A stretch of 64,000 bases of DNA from JAFGUF01 sp040883315 (GCA_040883315.1 JBFLKU010000007.1:1-64000), one strand, 5' to 3'. Counted from the first letter of the stretch, positions 47,324-56,810 are shown. Made by a program: numbers and translations. The notes: generated from the sequence alone by a model not told the origin.

Positions 47324-47815
47324 ATGGAAAACATAAGAAAATTTGAGCGAGTTTGTGAAATAATTAACGAATATAATTATGACGCATCCAAGCTGATACC
47401 TATTCTATCTGCTGTACAGGATGAATACAGGTATCTACCAGAAGAGGTTATGACATTTGTGGCTACCAGCCTGAATGTAGCTCCGGCAAAGGTTTTTGGC
47501 GTGGCTTCATTCTATTCTCACTTCACCCTGAAGCCAAAGGGAAAATATGTGGTGAAAGTATGCGATGGCACAGCATGCCATGTTAAAAAGTCTATGGACG
47601 TTCTGGACGCTATAAAGGAATACCTGAGCCTAAGCGACGACCACATGACCACAAGCGATATGATGTTTACCGTTGAGACCGTTTCATGCCTGGGCACATG
47701 CGGTCTTGCTCCTGCGATTATGGTTAATGACAAGGTGTTTGGCCTGCTTAACCGTGAAAAGGTGATAAAGGTGCTAGAGGACATAAAAGCAGGGGAGGAA
47801 GAGAAGAATGTATAA
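47324..47815 (+). CDS. hydC: bifurcating hydrogenase subunit, NuoE-like (HydC)
   Basis: 163 residues, thioredoxin-like [2Fe-2S] protein of the NuoE/24-kDa family. The N-terminal helical part (LIPILSAVQDEYRYLPEEVM) is followed by cysteines in VCDGTACHVKKS and SCLGTCGLAPAIMVND, giving the expected C-x4-C…C-x3-C set. In HydABC hydrogenases it passes electrons between the flavin subunit and the rest of the complex in the cytosol. It overlaps hydB by 8 nt, so translation is coupled. AAGGACGG precedes ATG. A promoter with a Rex-type site lies about 100 nt upstream. Confidence 0.93.
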   Translation: MENIRKFERVCEIINEYNYDASKLIPILSAVQDEYRYLPEEVMTFVATSLNVAPAKVFGVASFYSHFTLKPKGKYVVKVCDGTACHVKKSMDVLDAIKEYLSLSDDHMTTSDMMFTVETVSCLGTCGLAPAIMVNDKVFGLLNREKVIKVLEDIKAGEEEKNV

Positions 47816-49697
47816 TTATATTCCTATAGAGGACGCCAAGAAAACATATGAGGCAAATTCCAAAAAGATAGTAAAGAGAATAGTCATCTGTGCGGGCACA
47901 GGCTGTGTAGCCAATGGCTCACTGGAGATAAAGGACAAATTCGTAGAGATAATAAAAAGCAGCGGACTAAATGCAATAGTGGAGCTGAAAAAGGAAGAGG
48001 AAGGCATTCACGTATCCGGCAGCGGATGCCAAGGCTTCTGCCAGATGGGGCCATTGGTCACTATTTTCCCATCCAAGATTATGTACTGCAAGGTAGCGCT
48101 GGACGACGTGGAGGAGATAGTAGCGCAGAGCATAGTGAAAGACGGCGTGGTGGACAGGCTGGTATACGAGCTGAAATCCACCGGCGAAAAATACCCAAAG
48201 CAGGACGATATCCCATTCTATGCAAAGCAAAATAGATTTATACTGAAGCAATGCGGCACGCTGAACCCAGAGGACATAAACGAGTTTATTGCGGAGGGCG
48301 GATATGAGGCAGCAAAGAAATCCTGCACAGAGCTTTCGCAGGAAGAGATATGCAGGATAATACAAGACTCTGGGCTAAAGGGCAGAGGCGGCGGCGGATT
48401 TCCCACGGGGCTGAAATGGGAATTTACCCGCAGAAATGAAAGCGACAAAAAATACGTTATCTGCAACGGAGACGAAGGTGACCCGGGCGCATTCATGGAC
48501 AGATCCGTCATGGAGGGCAACCCCCACAGCGTGATAGAGGGAATGATAGTATGTGCCATGGCAATAGGTGCAGATGAAGGATATGTGTATGTTCGTGCGG
48601 AGTATCCTCTGGCTGTTAAGAGGGTATCCAATGCAGTTGCAGCCGCCGAAAAGGCAGGTATACTGGGCGAGAATATATTCAACAGCGGCAAGAATTTCAA
48701 GATAACTGTTATGGAGGGGGCAGGTGCATTTGTATGCGGCGAGGAAACAGCACTGATGTCATCCATAGAGGGCAACAGAGGCATGCCTATGCCAAAGCCG
48801 CCGTTTCCTGCTGAGAAGGGGCTATTTGGCAAACCAACCGTAATAAACAACGTAGAGACGCTGGCAAGCATCGGCACGATCATGCAGATGGGTGCGGATA
48901 AATTCAAGGCTATCGGCATGGAGACAGCATCCGGCACAAAGACCTTTGCCCTCACAGGGCACGTTGTGAATACAGGACTTATAGAGGTGCCATTTGGCAC
49001 AACTCTACGCCACATCATTGCAAACATCGCAGGCGGCGTGGTGGATGCCGATGGAAACGTAGCGGGAACGGATTTTAAATCTGTGCAGATTGGCGGGCCA
49101 TCCGGCGGATGCCTGACCCAGCAGCATTTGGATCTGCCGCTGGATTATGATTCCCTGAAAACTGTAGGTGCAATGGTAGGCTCTGGCGGGCTGGTGGTGA
49201 TGAACCACAGCACATGTATGGTGGAGATAGCCAGATACTTCATGGAGTTTACGCAGAATGAATCCTGCGGAAAATGCGTGGTGTGCAGAGAGGGCACAAA
49301 GCAAATGCTAAACCTTCTGACGGACATCACAGAAGGCAGAGGCACAAAGGCAACGATAGACCTTTTGGAGGAGCTAGCACATGTGGTACAGAAAGGATCA
49401 CTATGTGCACTCGGCAAAACAGCACCAAACCCTGTTTTGTCCACTCTTAAATATTTCCGAGACGAATACATGGAGCATGTAATAGACAAAAAGTGCAGAG
49501 CAGGCGAATGCACCGCATTGAAAAACTACAAAATACTAGATGACAAATGCATAGGCTGCGGGCTGTGTGCACGCAAATGCCCGGTGAGCGCAATAGAGGG
49601 CGAGAAAAAGCAGCCCCACACAATAGACATCGACAAATGCATTAAATGCGGTGCGTGTATTGATTCATGCAAATTCGGCGCAGTGGTAGTAGAGTAA
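47808..49697 (+). CDS. hydB: bifurcating hydrogenase flavin subunit, NuoF-like (HydB)
   Basis: 629 residues. The N-terminal thioredoxin-like [2Fe-2S] domain (CAGTGCVANGS, about 27-37; SGCQGFCQMGP, about 73-83) precedes the NuoF core with NADH/FMN site GRGGGGFPTGLKWEF (about 195-209) and GDEGDPGAFMDR, then the [4Fe-4S] ligand set ESCGKCVVCREGTKQ (about 485-500). Two C-terminal [4Fe-4S] motifs (CIGCGLCARKCP and CIKCGACIDSCKFG) follow, as in HydB but not in complex I NuoF. FMN here is the likely electron-bifurcating centre that couples NADH and reduced ferredoxin to H2. It lies between hydC (overlap) and hydA (9-nt gap). Confidence 0.95.
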   Translation: MYNYIPIEDAKKTYEANSKKIVKRIVICAGTGCVANGSLEIKDKFVEIIKSSGLNAIVELKKEEEGIHVSGSGCQGFCQMGPLVTIFPSKIMYCKVALDDVEEIVAQSIVKDGVVDRLVYELKSTGEKYPKQDDIPFYAKQNRFILKQCGTLNPEDINEFIAEGGYEAAKKSCTELSQEEICRIIQDSGLKGRGGGGFPTGLKWEFTRRNESDKKYVICNGDEGDPGAFMDRSVMEGNPHSVIEGMIVCAMAIGADEGYVYVRAEYPLAVKRVSNAVAAAEKAGILGENIFNSGKNFKITVMEGAGAFVCGEETALMSSIEGNRGMPMPKPPFPAEKGLFGKPTVINNVETLASIGTIMQMGADKFKAIGMETASGTKTFALTGHVVNTGLIEVPFGTTLRHIIANIAGGVVDADGNVAGTDFKSVQIGGPSGGCLTQQHLDLPLDYDSLKTVGAMVGSGGLVVMNHSTCMVEIARYFMEFTQNESCGKCVVCREGTKQMLNLLTDITEGRGTKATIDLLEELAHVVQKGSLCALGKTAPNPVLSTLKYFRDEYMEHVIDKKCRAGECTALKNYKILDDKCIGCGLCARKCPVSAIEGEKKQPHTIDIDKCIKCGACIDSCKFGAVVVE

Positions 49698-49706
49698 GGA
49701 GATATT

Positions 49707-51707
49707 ATGAAAAATAAAAATACATTAATTATAGATAATATGGAGATACCGATAGAGGATGAAAGAAACCTTCTGGAGGTAATCAGAAAAGCAAAGATAG
49801 ACCTTCCCACTTTCTGCTATCACTCCGAGATGAGTATCTACGGCGCATGCAGGCTGTGCATGGTAGACATAGAGGGCAGAGGGCTTCAGCCGTCCTGCTC
49901 CACTTTGCCGCAGGCAAACATGGTGGTGAAGACAAACACAGCAGAGATACTGACAATGCGCAAGATGATAGTGGAGCTGCTTTTGGCAAGCCACGTAGGC
50001 GAATGCCCAACATGCTCCAAGGGCGCAAACTGCCAGCTTCAGTCACTGGCACAAAGGATGGGCGTCTCTACAGTGCGCTTCAGCAAGAAAAAGGAAGCAA
50101 AGCCAATAGACACATCTTCCCTTTCTATCCTGCGTGACCCAAACAAATGCGTGCTGTGCGGAGACTGCGTGAGAATGTGCAACGAAATACAGCAAGTAGG
50201 TGCAATACATTTTGCATTCCGCGGCTCGGAAACACAGGTAGCACCAAGCTTCAACAAAAACCTAGGCGAAGTGGAGTGCGTAAACTGCGGACAGTGTGCC
50301 AGAGTGTGCCCTGTGGGTGCACTGGTGCCAAAGAGCAGCAAAGACATGGTGTGGGATGCACTGCAGCAAAAGGACAAGCACGTGGTGGTGCAGGTAGCTC
50401 CTGCTGTGCGTGTGGCAATAGGCGAGGAATTTGGATTCGAGCCGGGCACTATCAGCACTGGCAAGATGGTGGCTGCCCTAAAGAGAATGGGATTCAAGGG
50501 CGTGTATGACACATCATTTACTGCCGATTTAACAATACTGGAAGAAGCAAACGAATTTATAACAAGATATAAAAAAGGCGAGAAAATACCACAGTTCACA
50601 TCATGCTGCCCGGGCTGGGTGAAGTATGCAGAGCAGTACTATCCAGATTATCTGCCAAATATCTCATCCTGCAGATCGCCCCAGCAGATGTTCGGCTCTC
50701 TCTGCAAAAAGCAGCTGATAGAGCAGGACAATATACCTGCTGATGACATAGTGATGGTGTCTGTGATGCCCTGCACAGCCAAAAAATACGAGGCTGCACG
50801 AGATGAATTTGCAGGCAAATACGGCAGAGACGTGGACATAGTGATAACCACACAGGAGCTAGCCCTGATGATAAAGGAGATGGGTCTGAATTTCGCACAG
50901 CTGGAGCAGGGCTCATTCGATATGCCATACGGATTCAAAACAGGCGGAGGCGTGATATTCGGAAATTCCGGCGGCGTGACAGAGGCAGTGATACGCTATG
51001 CAGGCGAAGAGCTGAGCGGAAAGAAAAACGACGAATATGAGATTAAGGCAGTCCGCGGCGAGGAAGGCATACGCGAGGCCAGCGTGACCATAGGCGACAT
51101 AACGCTGAATTTTGCAATAGTCAGCGGGCTGGGAAATGCCAAAAAAGTGATGGAAGACATAAAGGCTGGCGTTGCAGACTACGACTTTATAGAGGTGATG
51201 GCATGCCCGGGCGGGTGCATAAACGGCGGCGGACAGCCGGCATCTATGGATAAGGACGTGCGCAAAAAACGTTCAGCAGGGCTATATGACAATGACAAAA
51301 TGCTGCAGCTGCACAAATCCCAGGACAATCCGTTTATATCCGAAGTATACGAGAAGCTGCTGAAGGCACCGAATTCCCACATAGCCCACGAGCTGCTGCA
51401 CACCACATACAAAAACAGGCGAAGAATAGATGCTGATGATGTGACGCTGGGCGAAAACCACGGCGAAGATGCCCTGAAGGTATCCATATGCTTTGGCACC
51501 AGCTGCTTTGTAAAAGGCTCACAGAAAATCCTTCAGAAGATAACAAAACACATGAAGGAAAACAAGATAGAGGACAGGCTGGAAATACAGGCAACATTCT
51601 GCTATGAAAAATGCGACCGAGGACCAGTTGTCAGGATTGGCGACGAAATAATAGAAAAATGTACTCCTGAAATCGCCATAAAAGAAATAGACAAACAACT
51701 AAAGTAA
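49707..51707 (+). CDS. hydA: [FeFe]-hydrogenase catalytic subunit (HydA) of the bifurcating complex
   Basis: 666 residues. The N-terminal ferredoxin-like [2Fe-2S] region has CYHSEMSIYGACRLCMVD (about 30-50). A His/Cys [4Fe-4S] region (HVGECPTCSKGANC) and two [4Fe-4S] motifs (CVLCGDCVRMCNE, CVNCGQCARVCPVGA) follow. The H-cluster domain has L1 TSCCPGWVKY (about 297), L2 MPCTAKKYEA (about 353) and L3 EVMACPGGCINGGGQP (about 497), all four cysteines present. A C-terminal thioredoxin-like [2Fe-2S] domain (CFGTSCFVKGS … CYEKCDRGPVV) marks it as the HydABC type. It makes or takes up H2. GGAGA lies 6 nt before ATG. Confidence 0.96.
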   Translation: MKNKNTLIIDNMEIPIEDERNLLEVIRKAKIDLPTFCYHSEMSIYGACRLCMVDIEGRGLQPSCSTLPQANMVVKTNTAEILTMRKMIVELLLASHVGECPTCSKGANCQLQSLAQRMGVSTVRFSKKKEAKPIDTSSLSILRDPNKCVLCGDCVRMCNEIQQVGAIHFAFRGSETQVAPSFNKNLGEVECVNCGQCARVCPVGALVPKSSKDMVWDALQQKDKHVVVQVAPAVRVAIGEEFGFEPGTISTGKMVAALKRMGFKGVYDTSFTADLTILEEANEFITRYKKGEKIPQFTSCCPGWVKYAEQYYPDYLPNISSCRSPQQMFGSLCKKQLIEQDNIPADDIVMVSVMPCTAKKYEAARDEFAGKYGRDVDIVITTQELALMIKEMGLNFAQLEQGSFDMPYGFKTGGGVIFGNSGGVTEAVIRYAGEELSGKKNDEYEIKAVRGEEGIREASVTIGDITLNFAIVSGLGNAKKVMEDIKAGVADYDFIEVMACPGGCINGGGQPASMDKDVRKKRSAGLYDNDKMLQLHKSQDNPFISEVYEKLLKAPNSHIAHELLHTTYKNRRRIDADDVTLGENHGEDALKVSICFGTSCFVKGSQKILQKITKHMKENKIEDRLEIQATFCYEKCDRGPVVRIGDEIIEKCTPEIAIKEIDKQLK

Positions 51708-51718
51708 ACATGCTTTTG

Positions 51719-51743
51719 AGACTGCAATATCTATTGCAGTCTT
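51719..51743 (+). terminator. hairpin between hydA and the sensory hydrogenase gene
   Basis: GACTGCAATA-N2-TATTGCAGTC followed by TTAATG. The stem is strong and the T-run poor, so termination is probably partial. Confidence 0.5.
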
Positions 51744-51750
51744 AATGCTA

Positions 51751-51779
51751 TTAGACAAATGAAAAAATAGTGATACAAT
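51751..51779 (+). promoter_or_regulatory. promoter of the sensory hydrogenase gene
   Basis: TTAGAC (51751-51756), 17 nt, TACAAT (51774-51779). The ATG at 51786 is where transcription should start, so the transcript may be leaderless. Confidence 0.5.
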
Positions 51780-51785
51780 ATAGCG

Positions 51786-53489
51786 ATGGAAAACAATATG
51801 ATAAATACAAGTGAAATATTAAAAACGTCAATAGCCAGATGCAGGGACTGCTACAGATGCGTGCGTGCATGCCCCGTGAATGCCATCGGCGTGAAGGGAA
51901 ACCAAGCATATATAGACCCGGACAGATGCATACTCTGCGGCACATGCGTGCGCGAATGCCCCCAAAAAGCGAAAATATACAGAGATGATATTCAGGCTGT
52001 GAAGGCACTGCTGAAGCAGGGCAAGGTGATTGCCAGCATAGCGCCATCATTTGCGGGAGTATACGGCATAAACAAAAGCACCAGACTGCCGGCTGCACTG
52101 AGAAAGCTGGGGTTTTATAAGGTGGAGGAGACCAGCATAGGTGCAGACGCAGTGGCAAAAGCCAGTGCGGAGAAAATAGACGCCGGCAAATGCGGAGGGG
52201 TGTGCTCGGCATGCCCGGCTGTGGTATCCTACATCGAAAAATACATGAGCGACCACACGAATATATTAACCACCATAACATCGCCTATGATTGCCCACGG
52301 CAGCATCATAAAGCATAGATACGCCGATGCCAAGGTGGTGTTTATAGGCCCGTGCATCGCCAAAAAGGGGGAAGCAAGCCAAGAAAAATACCATGGCATA
52401 GTGGATGCTGTGCTCACATTTGATGAGCTAAATAGATGGCTGGAGAGCGAGGACATAGACCTATCCATTCTGCCCGAGAGCACATTCGACGGAGTGGGCA
52501 TCACCAGAGCTGCCAAGCTATTTGCTCTGCCCGGGGGCATGCTGGAGACCGCAGGCTATGACGCACAGATAACCAATGCCGCATACGTGCATACATCCGG
52601 CTCTGAAAACGTGAAAATGATACTGCATGCTGCCATAAACTCCGACGACATGGAGGTGCTGGAGCCGCTGTTTTGCAATGGCGGATGCATCGGTGGGCCG
52701 GGAATAAGCAGCGAGCTAAATATATTCCAGCGCAAAGCCGCCATAATGAAATATGCGGACAAAAGCAACATGTACCCAAAGGTAGTGAAGGACGAATTCG
52801 GCGTGAAGCTGGACACCCAGTTCGCACCATACAAGATAAAAGACACAGAAATAACAGAGCAGCAGATACTGGATGTATACGAAGCCACAGGCAAGATGAA
52901 CAGTGCCCTGCGGCTGGACTGCGGTGCCTGCGGATACGCCAACTGCAAGGAGAACGCCATAGCCATGATAAAAGGCATGGCAGAGGCGGAGATGTGCCTG
53001 CCATACATGCGAAGACTGGCGGAGAAGCGAACAGACAAAATATTGGAAAGCTCCCCCAACGGCATAGTGATACTGGATGAGAACATGGCGATACTTTCCA
53101 TGAATACATCATTTAAAAATTTCTTCTCCTGCACCAATTCAATAGTGGGCAGGCAGATATCATACCTGTGCGATGACAGGGACTATGCCTCCATATCAAA
53201 GGGCGAAAGCCTGACAAAAGAGTCTATTATAAAATGCTACGGCAAGGAATTTCACCAGCTTTCATACTATCTGCCGGAGGAGAAGCAGTTTGTAGGAATA
53301 TATGTGGATATCAGCGCCGTAAGATCCAATGAAGCAAAGCTGCAGGCTATGCGCACAAAGACGCTGGAGCAGGTGCAGAAATTGCTGAACCATCAGGTGG
53401 AGATGGCACAGGAGATGACCAAATTCCTGGGGGAGAGCACAGCAAAGAGCGAGGCACTGATGGAAGGGCTGCTGGACGATGAAAGCTGA
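51786..53489 (+). CDS. hydS: PAS-linked sensory [FeFe] hydrogenase (HydS-like, group C)
   Basis: 567 residues. Two N-terminal [4Fe-4S] motifs (CRDCYRCVRACP, CILCGTCVRECP, about 19-60) precede a reduced H-cluster domain. That domain has L1 CSACPAVVSYIEKY (about 140), L2 GPCIAKKGEA (about 188) and L3 CNGGCIGGPG (about 297). The cluster cysteines remain but flanks differ from HydA (SACP instead of SCCP). A further [4Fe-4S] motif LDCGACGYANCKENA with a late Cys (about 378-405), a PAS domain (about 415-515) and a C-terminal coiled segment follow. Group C hydrogenases with a PAS domain are thought to sense H2 and regulate other hydrogenases. Here it directly follows hydCBA and overlaps a phosphatase gene by 11 nt, which fits. 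Confidence 0.9.
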   Translation: MENNMINTSEILKTSIARCRDCYRCVRACPVNAIGVKGNQAYIDPDRCILCGTCVRECPQKAKIYRDDIQAVKALLKQGKVIASIAPSFAGVYGINKSTRLPAALRKLGFYKVEETSIGADAVAKASAEKIDAGKCGGVCSACPAVVSYIEKYMSDHTNILTTITSPMIAHGSIIKHRYADAKVVFIGPCIAKKGEASQEKYHGIVDAVLTFDELNRWLESEDIDLSILPESTFDGVGITRAAKLFALPGGMLETAGYDAQITNAAYVHTSGSENVKMILHAAINSDDMEVLEPLFCNGGCIGGPGISSELNIFQRKAAIMKYADKSNMYPKVVKDEFGVKLDTQFAPYKIKDTEITEQQILDVYEATGKMNSALRLDCGACGYANCKENAIAMIKGMAEAEMCLPYMRRLAEKRTDKILESSPNGIVILDENMAILSMNTSFKNFFSCTNSIVGRQISYLCDDRDYASISKGESLTKESIIKCYGKEFHQLSYYLPEEKQFVGIYVDISAVRSNEAKLQAMRTKTLEQVQKLLNHQVEMAQEMTKFLGESTAKSEALMEGLLDDES

Positions 53490-54660
53490 TAAGCATATAT
53501 ACATAGATGACTATACATCGCAGGTGAATAAGAAAAATAACTTTGTCTGCGGCGACTATGCCATGATAAAAAGAAACCCAGAGTACACGGATTTTGTGCT
53601 GTGCGACGGCATGGGGTCGGGTCCGAAGGCAAACATGAGCGCTATAATGTGTGCAAACAGAATACTGGGGCTGATGGAAAACGGAGTATCCATATACAGA
53701 GCCTGCGAAAAGGCAGTGGAGCTGATGCACAGAGCCAGAACAGAGGATATCCCCTTTGCGGCATTTTCCATCGTGCGTATAAATAAGCATGGGCACTACA
53801 CAGCTCTTTCATTCGAGATTCCGCCGCCTGTTATCGTGAAGGAGAAGATAGCCGAAGTATGCGAGCAGAGATTTTTTGCATGTGCACACGAGGTGGTATC
53901 TGAAAGCATCGGCAGGCTAGGGAGCGGAGATTCATTGATATTTGTATCCGATGGCGTCAGCCAGGCAGGGCTGGGGATAATGTCCGGCTCGGGCTGGGGC
54001 ATAGAAGGATTTGAAAAATTTATAAATATAAATCTCGTAAAGGGACTGAGAATAAATGAAATTGCCGAAAAAACGCTGAAGCAGACCCATAGGCTATCTG
54101 GCAGGGTGCATGCTGATGACACCACAGTAGCCGTGCTGAGTGCAAAAAACGCCAGCATCATAAACATACTTTCAGGGCCTCCTGCAGACAGAGGAATGGA
54201 TGCAGAATTTGTAAAAGCCTTTATGAAAAGAACCGGCAGCAAAATAATCTGCGGCTCTACAACGGCGGGAATGGCAGCCAGAGAGCTAGGAGAAGAAGTG
54301 CAGGTGTCTGATATATCCACCAGTTTCCATGAGCCGCCCAGATACCATATAGGCGGAATAGATATAGTCAGCGAAGGTGCGGTGACACTGAACCAGATAT
54401 ATAATATTCTGGATATAGACATGGGAAGCATCTCGGAGAACTCTGTTGTTTTTGACATTGCAAAAATGCTGCTATCAGCAGACATTATAAATATATATAT
54501 GGGCGACGCCAAAAACACAGCACATCAGGACACATCTTTCAAGCAAATCGGCATAGCAGAGCGTGCTGTTATTGTGAAGCTGCTGATAGAGAAACTGACA
54601 AAGATGGGCAAGGTGGTACGGATTATTAAGCCCAGCGAAGTGATTGGCAAGGGCAGATGA
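53479..54660 (+). CDS. SpoIIE/PP2C-type serine phosphatase with unknown C-terminal domain
   Basis: 393 residues. Residues about 10-225 form a SpoIIE-type phosphatase: VLCDGMGSGPKANMSA (metal-binding Asp, Gly), SGDSLIFVSDGVSQAGLG and HADDTTVAVLSAK give the metal-ligand aspartates. Residues about 230-393 are a separate conserved-looking domain (LSGPPADRGMDAEFVKAFM; GSKIICGSTTAGMAAREL; GGIDIVSEGAVTLNQIYNIL) which I cannot name. It overlaps the end of the sensory-hydrogenase gene, so it is the probable output partner of that sensor. Such phosphatases next to sensory hydrogenases are known in other Clostridia and Thermotogae. The substrate phosphoprotein is unknown. Confidence 0.88.
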   Translation: MKADKHIYIDDYTSQVNKKNNFVCGDYAMIKRNPEYTDFVLCDGMGSGPKANMSAIMCANRILGLMENGVSIYRACEKAVELMHRARTEDIPFAAFSIVRINKHGHYTALSFEIPPPVIVKEKIAEVCEQRFFACAHEVVSESIGRLGSGDSLIFVSDGVSQAGLGIMSGSGWGIEGFEKFININLVKGLRINEIAEKTLKQTHRLSGRVHADDTTVAVLSAKNASIINILSGPPADRGMDAEFVKAFMKRTGSKIICGSTTAGMAARELGEEVQVSDISTSFHEPPRYHIGGIDIVSEGAVTLNQIYNILDIDMGSISENSVVFDIAKMLLSADIINIYMGDAKNTAHQDTSFKQIGIAERAVIVKLLIEKLTKMGKVVRIIKPSEVIGKGR

Positions 54661-54752
54661 CTGCTGTGATTTTAGCAAATAAAGAATAATTTGAAATTAT
54701 AATACTGCCATGATAGAATATTCACTAAATAGTATAAATATTATGATATAGA

Positions 54753-56009
54753 GTGCACAATATGTTTCAAGGCAGATTTGAAGGGTTCTTAATAGGAGTA
54801 TTCAGCATACTCTTTTTGTACTTCATCACCCATTATTTCACTAGAAGGGGCGAAAAGTACAATCTTTATTTTGCTGTGGGCTGCCTTATATCTATCATAA
54901 GGACGCTGGCGGCAGATGCATATCTGGAAGACGGGCTGCTGAAATACTATTCGCTGATACGCAGAATAGACTATTTTTCATTTATGTGGGGACCCATGTT
55001 CTACATTCTGCTGGCGGAGAGCCTTTTCCCGAAAATATCCCACATAAAGATAGTATACATATTTGCAGGCGCGAATACGCTGCTTAGCATTTTTGTCCTC
55101 GTAACACCCGTAGAAATATTTTCATCTCTTTATATATACGATTATTTAATAATAGCAGAGCTTCTGTATGCCACATATCTATACACTGCAGCAGTGATAA
55201 AAAAGCGGAAATTTGCAATAGCAATGGTGGCAGCAAATTTAATTTTTATTCTTGGCGTTGCGCACGACGTGCTGTATGAAAGCAGCATTATTCCGTGGGA
55301 TTTTGGCGAGGTGAACACATATACATATTTTATGTATCTATATATTTCATCGGTGGTGCTGGCACAGAAATTTGCTATGATAGACAAAAAAAGCATGGAG
55401 TCGCAGGTCAATTTCCTGCATGCGCAGATTCAGCCTCATTTTCTATATAATACTATAAATACAATAATAGCATACAGCCGGACAGACCCGCAGCAGACAA
55501 GACGGCTGCTGGTGGAGCTGAGCACATATCTGCGAGGCAAATTCAAAACCCAAAAAGAAAACTACACATCTATAAAGGATGAAATTGCTCTGATAAAATC
55601 CTATCTGAATATAGAGCAGGTGAGATTTAAAAAAAGGCTGGAGATAGAGTATGATATAGATGAGGAATGCGACACTCTGATACCGTGCCTGATACTTCAG
55701 CCCATTGTAGAGAATGCAGTGAAGCACGGGCTGACGCCAAAAAAAGAAGGCGGCAAGCTGACCATATCTATAAAGAGAGAGAACAACAATATAATCGCAA
55801 AAATAAAAGACAACGGAGTAGGCATGGACATGAAAAGACTGCCGAAGATTCTGCAGGGCAGCGAAAGCGGGGCGGGCATAGGGCTGAGCAACACCAATGA
55901 AAGGCTGGAAAGATACTACAACACCCACATACATGCACAGAGCGAGATAGGCAAGGGAACAGAAGTGACGGTGACAATACCTATTGTTAAAGGAAGCAAA
56001 AATGATTAA
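54753..56009 (+). CDS. LytS-type sensor histidine kinase
   Basis: 418 residues from GTG 54753 (or 415 from ATG 54762). About six membrane helices occupy residues 8-205 with short loops. The His-kinase dimerisation motif HAQIQPHFLYNTINTI (about 226-241, phospho-His) and an HATPase domain (VENAVKHGL, IKDNGVGMD, GAGIGLSNTNERLERY) follow. No extracytosolic domain, so the membrane part itself may sense the signal. The start is unclear: no ribosome site is visible at either candidate codon. The stop codon overlaps the response-regulator start by 8 nt. Confidence 0.92.
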   Translation: MHNMFQGRFEGFLIGVFSILFLYFITHYFTRRGEKYNLYFAVGCLISIIRTLAADAYLEDGLLKYYSLIRRIDYFSFMWGPMFYILLAESLFPKISHIKIVYIFAGANTLLSIFVLVTPVEIFSSLYIYDYLIIAELLYATYLYTAAVIKKRKFAIAMVAANLIFILGVAHDVLYESSIIPWDFGEVNTYTYFMYLYISSVVLAQKFAMIDKKSMESQVNFLHAQIQPHFLYNTINTIIAYSRTDPQQTRRLLVELSTYLRGKFKTQKENYTSIKDEIALIKSYLNIEQVRFKKRLEIEYDIDEECDTLIPCLILQPIVENAVKHGLTPKKEGGKLTISIKRENNNIIAKIKDNGVGMDMKRLPKILQGSESGAGIGLSNTNERLERYYNTHIHAQSEIGKGTEVTVTIPIVKGSKND

Positions 56010-56757
56010 ATGTATGCTAGTAGATGACGAAGAAATAATTCTTAACGAGCTTTGCACCATAGTGGAGCAGAATAGAGATGCCCGGGTTTGCGGAGCATTC
56101 ACAGAGCCGGAGAAGGCGCTGGCAGCCATAGAAAGGCTGAAGCCGGATGTGGCATTTTTAGATATTGAGATGCCGGAAATCAGCGGGATAGAGATGGCGA
56201 AAAGAATAGGCGAGATGGATGCCGACATATACATCATATTTGTAACAGCATACGAGCAATACGCCATGAGTGCATTTGATGTGAGCGCCGTGCACTATCT
56301 TTTGAAGCCCATTGCAGAGGAAAAGATGGACGAGGCAATACAGAGAATAAAGAAGCTGAAGCAAAAAAATCAGGCGGAACAGATAGCTGCAGAGCCGGAG
56401 TTTATTAAAAATGCAATGGGTGCACTGGACAGGATAAATGTGAAGAACAGAGACAATATATATATAGTAAAGACGAATGACATACTATATATAAAATCTG
56501 AAAACGGCAAAACAAACATAGTGACCAAAAAGGGAAGCTTCAGCACGAGAATAGGGCTGCAATACTGGGAGAGCAACCTGAAGGGAACTAATCTGATAAG
56601 ATGCCACAGAAGCTTCATTGTGAATGCGGACTATATATCAAAAATGGTCAGCATTATGGGGGAATACAAAGAGCTGGAGCTGGAACACTGCGACGCATAT
56701 ATACCTATCGGCAGGCAGAATCTGAGCAATGTGAAGGACTGGCTGAAGATAACATAA
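56002..56757 (+). CDS. LytTR-family response regulator
   Basis: 252 residues. Receiver domain about 1-120 with acidic pocket LVDDEE, phospho-acceptor Asp in VAFLDIEMP, and conserved VTAYEQYAMSAFDV then LLKPI. The LytTR DNA-binding domain is at about 150-250 (YIVKTNDILYIKSENGKTNI … IRCHRSFIVNADYI). The start at 56002 follows AAAGGAAG and overlaps the kinase stop. An ATG 18 nt upstream lies inside the kinase gene without a ribosome site. LytTR proteins bind two 9-bp direct repeats about 12 bp apart, and such a pair lies just downstream at 56889-56918, before the FN3 surface-protein gene. Confidence 0.94.
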   Translation: MIKCMLVDDEEIILNELCTIVEQNRDARVCGAFTEPEKALAAIERLKPDVAFLDIEMPEISGIEMAKRIGEMDADIYIIFVTAYEQYAMSAFDVSAVHYLLKPIAEEKMDEAIQRIKKLKQKNQAEQIAAEPEFIKNAMGALDRINVKNRDNIYIVKTNDILYIKSENGKTNIVTKKGSFSTRIGLQYWESNLKGTNLIRCHRSFIVNADYISKMVSIMGEYKELELEHCDAYIPIGRQNLSNVKDWLKIT

Positions 56758-56781
56758 AGCAAAAAAATGAATATAATAAAT

Positions 56782-56810
56782 GAGCAGAGCTGAATGCCTG
56801 CTCTTTTTTT
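56782..56810 (+). terminator. terminator of the lytSR-type operon
   Basis: GAGCAG-N10-CTGCTC followed by seven T. Confidence 0.75.
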
